Assembly: GCA_963978895.1 (NCBI GenBank)
Contig: OZ022238.1
Span: 12,870,947 to 12,934,946, forward strand
From: Erpobdella octoculata
Lineage: Eukaryota; Annelida; Clitellata; Hirudinida; Erpobdellidae
DNA length: 64,000 bases
Reading direction: 5' to 3'
The notes under the pieces were generated by a model. That model saw nothing but the letters and a program-made list of their open reading frames with translations. It did no database searches and was not told the DNA's origin. Below, piece by piece: positions 20,922 to 41,800 of this stretch (positions are counted from its first letter, which is position 1; every line of letters starts with the position of its first letter). The translations under genes and the position numbers were made by a program.

Positions 20922-21505
20922 GTTAATCTTTCCCACGGACGGCCCGTGTGGCGGATTAATACATAATTCTCGGCTATAATTAACTATAAACACGATGAAA
21001 AGTAAACACTAGTTTAAAAATTATGATAATTAGTATAAATAATTTATTTAAAATGGGAATTTAAAACTTGAAATTTTGTTTATTTAAAGAAGTTAACTTA
21101 ATTTAATAATTTCTAATTTTCTTACTTCATGCAAACCGTCCCGAGTTACCGGGTGGTGAGTTTTAAAATTTTAAATGAATTTTTTTAATATGAATATATA
21201 TAATTTTAATATGAATTTTTTTAATAAACTAATAGTTTGTTTTTTAAATAAAATTTTATTATAAACTAATTTTATTTCTTTTTTATTCATTTCATTCATG
21301 CGATCATCGTACCTCACCACTCACAACTACGATGTAAATAGTGCTTGGAAGGGTACTACTTACCGTTTTCAAAGTCTCTCAAATTACGATAAATGTTTTT
21401 TTTTTAAATTAAATTTGCTATTAAATTTGTTTTTTTATGTTATTGTAACAAAATAAAAATAATACGACTATTTTTCGGCACGGGCCGTCCGTAGGAAAGA
21501 TTACC
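20922..21505. mobile_element. 584-bp MITE with 8-bp target duplication CTAGAGAC
   Basis: Inverted ends of 27 bp match at 25 positions; the conserved core is TAATCTTTCC-Y-ACGGACGGC and then CCGTG. Perfect duplications CTAGAGAC flank it (20914-20921 and 21506-21513), indicating an 8-bp superfamily (hAT, or P). The interior is AT-rich with no transposase. The termini begin GKTAATC, like the outer element, so the two may share a transposase source. Confidence 0.85.
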
Positions 21506-21603
21506 CTAGAGACAGTGGAGTATGCAGAAAATAATAAAGGGGAACTAACTCCACCACTGGCTAGGAGAATAGAAGATTACATGGAAAGAGGGAAATAAGA
21601 GAA

Positions 21604-21826
21604 GCACTGTTGCAGAGCGGTAGAGCGTTCGCCTGTTGATCATTAGGTCAGCAGTTCGAGCCTCATCGGCATCACCAGCATAACTCTCTTAATCGAGGAG
21701 TTCACTCCCATTGCTAAAAAGGTAGGCACCTATAAATGGCTGTCTTAGCAAGGACCCTTTCTTGCCTTTGGGCAAGACTTGTCTTGATAAAGGCATGTGC
21801 TAAATGTTAGTAAAAAAATAGAAGCT
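21604..21826 (+). mobile_element. tRNA-derived SINE
   Basis: The 5' head resembles a tRNA with polymerase III boxes. The A box is near TGCAGAGCGGTAGAGCG (21611-21627) and the B box is AGCAGTTCGAGCCTC (21650-21664). It is followed by a non-tRNA body (GGAGTTCACTCCCATTGC, ATAAAGGCATGTGCTAAATG) and a short TAGTAAAAAAA tail. It lies inside the outer transposon and was probably inserted after it. It is not a functional tRNA gene because the tRNA arms do not pair properly. Confidence 0.75.
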
Positions 21827-23213
21827 TAAGTGACTTGCGTGTATACTCTACCACAAATAAGTTTTATTGATAGCATTGTCCTATGTGTGCGTGTGTGCGC
21901 TTTCGTCCTCCACCGGGGCAATATAAATTGTATGTATCGACTCTGTTTTTGGGTATTTCTGCTTTAACTAAAGTTGCTTTTAAAACTTTTAATGAGTTTC
22001 TCCATCAAAATATTTTGTGCTTATTTTATTGAAACTTTTTTAAAACCGGACTTTATATCAAAATTGGCCCAGGCTGCTAAACTAGAAGATTACCAAAATC
22101 ATTCCCCCATCACATATGAAAGACTACCAGTTTCTTATAAATTTTAAAGTAGATATCAGCTGCAGGAGTAAGTTTTGATGGCTTGCGAAGTTCTTAAAGA
22201 CAAATGCTTTTTCGAACACTTTGAAGCCAATAGGCATATCCAATATGATCAGCCTTGCAAAACATACCTCCTTTTGAGCAGAATTCACGAAACTTTCCAA
22301 GTTCAATCAGTTCAGTCAGTGGAAATAAAAATAAATCTAAATCCAATCTCCAATGCAGGTGCCTCCACACAAACCCTATGAAAATCCAAATGCAAATAAG
22401 CTAACTAAACTTAAATTATTATAACAAATGAAAAACAGAATAAATCGCATTTAAACAACGACATAGACGCGATGACACTTCAAGAGATGACGATCAACAA
22501 AAAAAACCCGATAGCTTCCTCAGTCGGTAGCCAATATGGCAAAACATAGACAAACGATTTCAAAGTTTGCTACGACATCGTGCTCATAGATATATATGAT
22601 CGTGCTATTTAAACATAACAGTTAATACATCAATTGTGGAATTTAAACATTACAATCGTTTTTTTTTTGTATTATTAAAAATATTACTGGATAACAGTCA
22701 GCAGACGACAGATAGAGTGCAGTGCAACCTATCCTCTACAGCACTTTTACAGCACTTTTTTACTTTACAGCACTCGTACAGCACTTTTAAGCTGAAATTT
22801 ATGATTTCTTATTTAAAATAATAATAGGGAGCTGTGATCAAAATTTACTTATATTTAAGCCTGTCGGGAAGGGGTGTTTGGTCGTGGAGCACCCTTCGGG
22901 GACGTCCATTAATGATGTCAACAATTTTTAGGCGATTTGTTACCCCCTCCCTCCCCCTTGTCAACAACTGTCAAACTTTCAGTCACCCCCCTAACAAAAT
23001 TATGTCAAACAAAATTTACCCCCCCCCTAAAAAAAAACAACAAAATAACTAACAATATTTTATACGACTGGCTTTTATGCTAAAAATAGAATTGTAAGTA
23101 GATATTAACAGTTCTACAAATAGATTTTTTATACAGTTTTTTAGTTTTGCGTAACAGATTTCAAATTGACTATAACAACGCTTGAACGTCCTAAAAAATT
23201 GAGAATTTATATT

Positions 23214-23645
23214 CTAGCTTCTAACATCTTCCCATGGGGAATTCAAATGTTCCTCAATTGTTACAATGGGCATAGTGGTTGATTGATCAATTTCTTGTAG
23301 AATCGATACACACGACAAGTCAACATCATCTTCATCTAACCATTTTGCACTTAACATCTCTCTATGTGCAATAATTGCCATCCGTTCTTTCTGTCTTTTG
23401 GCAGTCACTCGCTTTGGTCTAATTCTTTCCGGTTGAGGAGCATGTGACATGAATTGCCTAGCCCCAAGATGGCATTGTCGGTGCTGTTGAACATGCTTCT
23501 CCAATCGGACTTGTGAAGCAACATAGAGGTAACCAATTTTGCAGATCCGTTCAAACAGCGACAACTGAATGGAAGGACAGTACAGATCATATGGAAGAAT
23601 TTTGAAAGCCTTTGCCAATCGAGGTAGCATGTTGTCAAACTTCAA
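23214..23645 (-). CDS. Transposon-encoded protein fragment, unassigned
   Basis: A 143-codon minus-strand frame inside the transposon at 22898-24019. It includes LFERICKIGYLYVASQVRLE, KHVQQHRQCHLGARQFMSHA and a basic RPKRVTAKRQKERM stretch, and ends in an acidic tail. The Cys/His spacing is suggestive but is not a recognised zinc finger. It may be the C-terminus of a transposase or an accessory protein of this family. No upstream exon is identified. Confidence 0.4.
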   Translation of the reverse strand: MKFDNMLPRLAKAFKILPYDLYCPSIQLSLFERICKIGYLYVASQVRLEKHVQQHRQCHLGARQFMSHAPQPERIRPKRVTAKRQKERMAIIAHREMLSAKWLDEDDVDLSCVSILQEIDQSTTMPIVTIEEHLNSPWEDVRS

Positions 23646-23760
23646 AGACTGAATGCAATAGTTTAAAAGTGTGGGATCTTACGGTTTTACCTTACAATAC
23701 AATTATAGGTCAATCAGTTTTATTTATTTAATTTAATTTATAGTTAAGTTTAAGTAGAAA

Positions 23761-23809
23761 TCAAAATACGACACAGTTTACGATTATCGTAAACTGTGTC
23801 GTATTTTGA
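23761..23809. repeat. Perfect 49-bp palindrome (24-bp arms, 1-nt loop)
   Basis: Arms TCAAAATACGACACAGTTTA+CGAT and the exact reverse complement meet at a single T (23785). The palindrome lies inside the transposon at 22898-24019. The structure would extrude as a cruciform or form a long RNA hairpin. Confidence 0.95.
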
Positions 23810-24844
23810 ATTTTTTTTTGGGTGTAGGTAGATTCTAATTGACTGACTGGCATACAATGCATTTATTACTTTCCCATTTTTGATTTATTAACTCTTGTAA
23901 AAAAATATATTGTTGACGTCAATTTATCTTGAACTCCCCCTCCCCCATGTCAACAATTGTCAAACTTCTTTAAACCCCCTCCCTCCCCTATTTTGTTGAC
24001 ATAATAAATGGATGTCCCCTTCACTTTTCGCCACACTGTCGGTAAAAAACTATTGTCGGTACAAGTTATATTATCAGTTAAAAATATATTGTCAGTAAAA
24101 ATATAATGCTGGCTACGCTGTATGACGAAGAGCGCACAAAAGCACACGCACACATGGGAAAAACCTGACCAAGCTGCACAATGGACATCCTAATAGACCT
24201 AATATATATTAAGTTCAGGGCTATACTGTGAAACGAAAGCGCAAGCTAGCACACGCTCACATAGGAAAGTAGGTCTCGGGAGGATAGCGGAAAATCAGAA
24301 GCTAAGTGAGGGAAATACTTCTATGGCCAATACTTTCTTCTTGTTCTCCTATTTGTGTTAGAAGTTCCTGTTAACATAACATAGTTTAATACAAAGCGTA
24401 GGCAAAGCAAAGCCTATCTATATGCCCCGACAATGAAAAAAAATTTCATAAAATGATTAAACTAAAGTACAAAAATTGTTAGTAACATGCTTTATTTCAC
24501 TTCATATATTTTATTTCAAATCTTTATATTGTTTTATATATTCTCTATTTCATTTTATATAGAATGTGGCTTTTATATTTATTTTAATAAATAGTATTAT
24601 GTTATAGTTAAGTAATTGAAATACATCTAAATTAAAAAAAAGATTTTAAATAAAGAAAAACATTTAAAAATAAAAAGAACCTTTTGTTAATGACATTAAT
24701 TTATTATTTTGTATCAAAACAGTAAAAATAAAATACAAAAATATTTATGCCAGTTGTATGAAAAGAAATACAGAAATTGAAAAACTTGACAGTAAGAAAA
24801 AAACGTTAAAAAAATAAGCTTTACATAATCGTCATTCATGGTGA

Positions 24845-24912
24845 TGGGATGGCTCAGTTGGCAGATGTTGAGTTAAACAACAAGCAGGTTGGCAGTTTGA
24901 TTACACTCGTTG
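24845..24912 (+). repeat. Degenerate tRNA-like SINE head
   Basis: GGATGGCTCAGTTGGCAGAT resembles a tRNA 5' half with an A box, and GGTTGGCAGTTTGATTACAC resembles a B box. The pairing is poor and no body is clear. Weak call. Confidence 0.3.
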
Positions 24913-25280
24913 TATAATAGTCCACTTTATTGAAAATCAGTTATTAAATCTATCAGTTATTTAAATGAATCTCTTGGAATAATTTCGTGTTTATAAACAT
25001 GCAACAGACAGACTAATTGAGAAAAAATTTCAGATAAAAAAAACTGTTTACATAGGAGACATGAAACAAATGTCTGCATAACGAATTATTTTTAATAAAT
25101 AGAATGGCTGAGGTTATAAAAAGTTGTTATTAATCGTCTTAAGGCATATCGTGGTACAACTTGAATAAAGTTTAAAATCACATGCATGCTGCATTAAAAA
25201 GATGAAAGATCGAAAGTCAGCTTAAAGTTACAAGAAATTAAAAAAAAAGACTACAACAAAAACAACATTATAAGTAAAAA

Positions 25281-35331
<10,051 letters not shown>

Positions 35332-36355
35332 CTCAGTAAAAAATGTTATAAGAACTGACAGATCCAAACAATAACGTTTAAAGTATTTTAAACGATGATT
35401 TTACAAAATCGAGTTCTCAATCCGGCCAATCATCTCACCTTTTGTTATATTTGTTGTTGAAACATGCAAAAAGTGGATCTAGTTTCAAATACTGCGACAA
35501 AAATAGGTAAGTTTAGGACAAAAACATTTATATTCTTTTTGTGAAATTTCAAGATATTAGTGTTTATTTATTTTGATGTAAAAAAAAATTTGTTAGTGAA
35601 CTTTATAGTCTGTGTGAAAACTTACAGCAGAATACAAGTTTAAATTTAAAATTCAATTTGCCCGAGCATTATTAAATTGATACTAAACTTTACAAAAACT
35701 ACTTATTTACCCAACTCATTTCTTATTTTAAATCTTGTTAAGCCCCATTTGGACAATCTTCATAAGTTAAGTTTTGAAAACACATAATTTTTACCGCCCT
35801 TTAATGAAGTTTTCCAAGATTGTTCTGTCATTTTTCAAATTCGGGTTACATTCTTGGGCACTCAGTACTTATATTCTAGATGAGCAGTGGCATAGCAGAT
35901 CTAGGAATTGCATGGGTAAGGAAAGCAAATGAAGACATAAACTGTCTGTTTTTATTCTTTAACTAGCACAAGGCTTTAAGATATCTTGAATTTATTTATT
36001 CAACAGAATAAAAAAAACTAAAATAGATATTTTTTATCCATAAATAGCTGGGTTGTCTGGGTTTTGTTTTTGTTTATTTTTCTTCTTTATCCTTTCTCTT
36101 TCTCTCACCCTTTCTTTCTCCCTTTCTATCTCTACTTCTGTCTCTCTATTTTTTTCTCTTTCCATCTTTGTCTATTCCTCTCTTTTTTCCTCTTTTTCTT
36201 TGTTTTTTCATCAAATCTGAGAACAATTTAATTTTTAGCTGGAGTATCGAATACTAGGATTTTCTCAATCAGACGGAAGAGGGTTATCACTTATCACGGA
36301 TGGAAAAAAAATTTCCCCCAAGTGCATTGTTTATTTCTTTGATTTCCCTTGGTAG
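35332..36355. other. Fer upstream region, no recognised gene
   Basis: Contains the presumed Fer promoter and 5' UTR and a pyrimidine-rich tract (about 36060-36215, TTTCTCT and CTTTCT runs). No motif pins the transcription start. Confidence 0.4.
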
Positions 36356-36359
36356 GTGC

Positions 36360-36880
36360 TTTTGAACTTTTGTGGGAGTAACTCTTTTGCTCTCAGTTGC
36401 TTTTCCGTTCCCGCTTGCTCTTCTGTTCCCGTTTCTGCTCATTTTCCAATTCCCGTTTCCGTTCGCTCTCCCGCTCCGCTTATTATGTGACCGATTTCAG
36501 TTTTTTTTCACAATAAGTTTCTCCCATTGACTTTCAAGGTTGCTCGGGGTTTTCAGAGTTTTTGTATCGTTTTTCTCTCTTGCTCCCGTTTTCTTCTCCG
36601 CTTGATCTCCCGCTTCCTGTCGCTTTCCCGTTCCCTGTCGCTTTCCCGTTTCCGGTCGCTTTTTCGTTTCCGCTCACGCTTGCTCTCCCTTGTCTGTTCC
36701 CGTTCGCGCTCATTTTCTCTTTTCCATTCTTTCCTAACATCTTTAACCCATAAAGCGTAAAAATAAATTTGCTAAAAGTTGCTTGAAGCCTTCAAACGTT
36801 GTTACGTAAACTAACTTTGAAGTTTATTATGCAATTACCTTTGATGGTCGTACATAGGCACTTTTGGCCTGGAAAGTGTT
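36360..36880 (+). repeat. Dispersed repeat E, copy 1 (TTCCCGCTTGCTC-rich)
   Basis: Many imperfect CCCGTTTCCGCTCGCTCTTC-like units are followed by CCCATAAAGCGTA, AACGTTGTTACGTAA and GTCGTACATAGGCAC. The same order is found at 59325-59650. It contains GGTTGCTCGGGGTTTTCAGA, a variant of the GTTGCCC repeat end. Open frames on both strands are low-complexity artefacts. Confidence 0.6.
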
Positions 36881-36925
36881 TTGGTCCCCCTGAGTCGGAG
36901 GATGGGAGTATAGAGTCCAAACCTA

Positions 36926-37500
36926 TGTATGTATGTATGTATGTATGTATGTATGTATGTATGTATGTATGTATGTATGTATGTATGTATGTATGTATGT
37001 ATGTATGTATGTATGTATGTATGTATGTATGTATGTATGTATGTATGTATGTATGTATGTATGTATGTATGTATGTATGTATGTATGTATGTATGTATGT
37101 ATGTATGTATGTATGTATGTATGTATGTATGTATGTATGTATGTATGTATGTATGTATGTATGTATGTATGTATGTATGTATGTATGTATGTATGTATGT
37201 ATGTATGTATGTATGTATGTATGTATGTATGTATGTATGTATGTATGTATGTATGTATGTATGTATGTATGTATGTATGTATGTATGTATGTATGTATGT
37301 ATGTATGTATGTATGTATGTATGTATGTATGTATGTATGTATGTATGTATGTATGTATGTATGTATGTATGTATGTATGTATGTATGTATGTATGTATGT
37401 ATGTATGTATGTATGTATGTATGTATGTATGTATGTATGTATGTATGCATGCATGTATGTATGTATGCATGTATGTATGTATGTATGTATATGCATATAT
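36926..37500. repeat. (TATG)n microsatellite, ~570 bp
   Basis: A nearly pure TATG array from 36926 to about 37445, then mixed with GCATG and ATATGCATATATG to 37500. It is open in several frames on both strands because the 12-bp super-period has no stop. These frames are not genes. Confidence 0.97.
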
Positions 37501-38873
37501 GTATATGTGTGTGTTTGTATATACTCGATGTCTTTATCTACTTTTAGTAGTCTCTTAGAATTACCGGGCTGGTGAATGAAATAAAACAGAATCAAATCTT
37601 CAATTATAAATTACGGGACGCGCCCAAACGTGAAATTAATTTTTATCGCCCGCTACTGATTTGCGTGAGAAAAAAGCGAAAAAAAGAATAAGTGCTTGTA
37701 ATATGTCAGGAGGTATGTCAGTAAAATTGAGAAAATTTTAAAAAGACAACCATGAGCTACCAAAACATTTGTTAGATGTAAACATTATGTAGATGAGCCA
37801 TTCGCCACTTTTGAATAATCTTCAAATTAAATCACCGGCTTTAATGTGTTCAAACATCTTCTATATTTCATTTTTTCTTGAACCATTAATATATTAGGTT
37901 AATTTTTTTTTAAATTTAGGTATATAATTATATATAAAATTATCTCCGTAGCAGTAATTGTAATTTCTAAAAAAAACTCAACTCTCCTTTAATTGATGGA
38001 CAGATCTATTCCAGATGGGACTTAAATTAGGTTTAACTTCCCTTTTTTTAATTTAATATCCTCAGCTTAAAAAACACCAGAACTTCAATTTCAGCTGATT
38101 CTATCATTCACGTTCAAACCAGGAAAAAGTTTTCTCTTCAGAATTGAATACTCGCGTGATTGGAGAGGCGATCGAGCGAAAGAGAAAAAATCTGAAAAAA
38201 CTGAAGAAGATGTCGTTGACTAAAAAGAGAACGTAGAAAACTAGAAGAAAATATGCAAATTATCAGTAATAGTATTATTATTATTAATATAATAATCATC
38301 ATAATTACCATCATATTATTATTATTGTCAACAAGAAAGAAGATAAATACCAAGATTATCTGAAAATGGTCCAAAATATGACCATGATAAAGGAAAACAA
38401 CCTTAATCTTGAATCACCGATTGCGGAAGCATCAACACCATTAACTACATAAACATCAACAACAGCAGTACAAGAAAGAGGAATGGGGGACGGTCGGTAT
38501 GGTGCATAGCAACTGTGGCCTCCGAGGGATAAATATAAATCTGGCCCCCAAGAAACAAGATTACTTTCGTCTTTCACGAGTTCATATGGGCTGCTGTTTC
38601 TGCTTTCAGGCCTGGATTACACTTTCGTTAAAGAAGAGTTACGTTGGAGTTTGTTTTTTTTTTTATTATTATTCTGTGTTGATCTTGTTTTTAAGAAAAT
38701 TTAAGAGAAAAACTTTGTATTAATCGTCATTGCATTTAAAACAGTTATGCTTTGGATAGCTTTGAAGATAAGAAAATTAAACGCATTATTTATTTATTAA
38801 AAAGTGTTGTTTTACCAACGTAAAAAGTAAATTGATAAAACTAAATTACTTTTACAGAAGCAAAATAAAACGT
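37501..38873. other. Intergenic between (TATG)n and the ZNF365-like stop
   Basis: Probably includes the 3' UTR of the ZNF365-like gene. A short ATT-rich run lies at about 38270-38330. The segment 38498-38512 (GGTATGGTGCATAG) repeats part of the last ZNF365-like exon (39422-39436). No other gene is supported. Confidence 0.4.
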
Positions 38874-41800
38874 CTATTTATTTTTTGATCTGTCAGATTT
38901 ATTTGGCGATGCTCGTAGAGATGATCCTCCGTAAGGCACAGCTTCCTCGTCATCATTCATCTGCAAACTGACTTCCGTCAGCATAGCATCATCATCATCA
39001 TCATCATCACCATAATCATCATCATCACCATCATAACTATCATCATCACCATCATCATCATCATCATCGCGATCATTGTCATTAATATTATTTTCATCAC
39101 CATCATCTTCTGGAACAAATGATCTTGATAAATTTTGTTTGACCGATTTGTGATTCGAGTTCGATTTCAAGTAATTGGAGCGAGTTTCGTAGTTGTTGCT
39201 ATTGTTGAGGTTACTCGTTGTTTGTGGTGATCTATTTCTAGATTCTTTTCCACCCATACCACCTCCATCAGCATTCCAATTTTTGCTGGGCATGGGGTAA
39301 GCTTCGTCTCTGGCAACACTTTGCTTTTGGTTTGGTTTGCTCCCGTCACTTTCCGGCATTTCTTGATTATTAACAACCTTCATTGGTTGGTACTGACTAC
39401 CTAGTGTCATGGGATATCCAGGGTATGGTGCATAGTAAGCTGCTCCCGGAGGCAATGTTGAAGATGGAAATGGCTGAAGCCCAGGCGTTTGAGGGTGCAG
39501 CGACAGAGCGGGATACGTCTGCACGAAAGCGTACTCGCGTGCTTTCAATTCGTTGTATTTTTCTAAGAAATTCTTCAAGTATATTTGTGCTAGTGGTGAT
39601 GTGCTTTGTTTTGGGTCTTGTGGGGTCAGCAGCCTGTGAAGATCAGCAGGATTGCTGGTGGAAGTTTGTTGATATGAGGCGTTCGTGGCGTAGTTACAAC
39701 TTTCCAGGACGTTCTGCAGTTCAGCATTTCTGTAAAATTTATTATAGACAGGTTGAAATGAGAAAAGGATTTGTTATTAAAGTGTTTTTTAAATATTATA
39801 GAAATTATAATTTAAATATTACGGAAATTATAATTTAAATATTACGGAAATTATTATGTAAATATTACGAAACGTATGTAAATATCACGAAATTTATTAT
39901 GTATGAATTACTTTTACTCAGAAACTGCGCAGAAAAAGTTGTTAAAACAATGCTTTAAAATAGACAGTTGAAAGGCTATAAGATTTAATGAATAAATAAA
40001 TGTAATTATTGCATTCTAATAAACGTTAAAAAAATATTTTGGTGCAAAGTTTAAAAAATGATTTCAAGAGATTAAGCAAAAACTTGAGAGTTTTCCATTT
40101 GCTTTCATGGAAAACGAAAGTTTGAAAAATACGAAAAGATCAAAGGCGAGTAGCGGGATATGTTTGCAAAGAAAAACTTATTTTAACACGTCATCGTTTT
40201 GTTTGATGTCTTTTTTTCTATTTTTATTTTTGTTTTATATAACACTCGCGCACACACTCACATACACATTATACACACAACCACCGACCTACATACATAC
40301 ATACGTGCTCTTTTCTATTCGTCCTTGCGATGTAGCTCTTCTTAATGAAATCGGTTCTTGTGCAGTGCAGTTTTATGTTGGCAAGGGCCTCTTCATGCCG
40401 CCCTCGAAGACATTTAAAGATTTAAGGATGACAGAACAATTCTTTGAATCAAATGTGTTAAAATCTTTTTATCCCCACTCAGCAATATGTTAGTGCGGCT
40501 CGAAACTGAGATATTTATGGTATTTCTACGACAAGCAAAATTAACAACCATTTGACTTAAAACTTGCTGTCCCAAAAACTCCATAGAGCAAAAGATCTGG
40601 TAAATATAGGCATATTAAGAGAGTTGATTTAAAGATTATTTCCGATGCACTTCAAATGGCATTTTTAGGACATAAAAATTGAAATTTCAAGGATAGGCAA
40701 ACTGATGTTGTTTGAGTTTTCTTAATGGCGATTCTGCTATGACCACTGATGTTTTAGAAAGTATGTTTGTCATTAGCAGAAGAATTAAAGCAAGTCAACC
40801 GGTTCAGAAGAAAGTGGTTTGGCTTACCAATAAAGCAGCTTTAATATCTAATGCAGTAAAACCACTAAAACCGCTAGGTTCAAGTTGAAATTTTGTCAAA
40901 CTGTTGAATATGAGCAAATTAAAAGCTATAAAAATATATAACGCGATTTATTAGTTTTTTCAATGGATTAGCTTTGTCTTTGTTTATCTCGGAGTCTCGA
41001 ACACTAAACGTTTTAGCACTTTGAAGTTACGTGTGAAGGTTTGCGTATAGCAGCTTGTCATGTGTAAGAATGCTGGTGAACAAGCATGTTTAAAGAACTG
41101 CATTGACATTGTTTGATGTTTTTTGTCTGATCGACTGGAGTCACCTTCTTCTCTCGAGTGTCAACAAGTCAATGGTCGAAACGAAGAGTTGAGGATGACG
41201 ACAAAATCTCACAAAGAAGAATCATTTTTTAACATGATATTCAATTTACATAAATAGAGCTGACGTCGGTTATTTTGGTGGCCTGACCCAGTCAGTACCT
41301 CTGAGATGCAATCTGCTTAAAGGCTGTATTACATGTGATAAAATTAAGTTTTTTTTGCACTTGAAGCTTTTTTAACACTGCAAAACTTGTTGAATTTTCA
41401 ATATTCAAAACAAAATATGCATCAATTTTTGAAACATTTGAAAACCCTTCAACATACGACTGCAGCGCCATAAATATACAATAGCTGGATCTATTCTAAA
41501 AACATTATTATACTTTAAAGGATTTCTGAACAGCTATCGTTTTAAAATATTTTTTTTATAAGAATTTACATCAATTGTTTTAAGACTAATATAGCAATGT
41601 GTAAGATATACCAAAGTATTTCATGTGTCGGATCATAGTTTAATCCTAGTTTTCTTCCCTTATCATTTATCCAGGCTTGGGAATGGCTCACATTTAGCGA
41701 AGCGGAGTTGTTTTAAAATATTTCTAGAATGCAACAAATCTGACCCAGCATATAGTATCAAAAAAACTCATCTATCAGAATTTATAATAAATCCGGCTCA

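Larger units (their letters stand above)
20168..22094. mobile_element. 1.9-kb terminal-inverted-repeat transposon (outer element of a nest)
   Basis: Left end GGTAATCTCCTAGTTTAACA (20168-20187) and right end, on the minus strand, GGTAATCTTCTAGTTTAGCA are inverted. The similarity continues through GCCTGGGC. The flanking 8-mers GAAATCAT and AAAATCAT differ at one base, consistent with an aged 8-bp duplication (hAT or P type). No intact transposase is seen. The element contains the 584-bp transposon at 20922-21505 and a tRNA-derived SINE. Confidence 0.65.
22898..24019. mobile_element. 1.1-kb TIR transposon with 3-bp TTC duplication
   Basis: Left end GGGGACGTCCATTAATGATG continues into TCAACA. 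The right end on the minus strand is GGGGACATCCATTTATTATG followed by TCAACA. Both arms are followed by CCCTCCCTCCCCC-rich DNA and TGTCAAACTT or TCAACTGTCAAAC motifs. TTC flanks both sides (22895-22897 and 24020-24022). A 3-bp duplication fits PIF/Harbinger among others, but assignment is open. It carries a minus-strand open frame and a perfect hairpin. Confidence 0.7.

Noticed and set aside
21604..21680. Functional tRNA gene
   Set aside because: A and B boxes are present, but the acceptor and anticodon arms do not pair, and the body continues as a SINE.
36792..37595. Long overlapping frames of up to 267 codons on both strands
   Set aside because: The TATG array has no stop in these frames; no non-repeat domain or splice support.
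40107..40493. 128-codon plus-strand frame in a ZNF365-like intron
   Set aside because: No recognisable domain; contains CACA and CATA microsatellite-like sequence; may be a transposon relic but not supportable.
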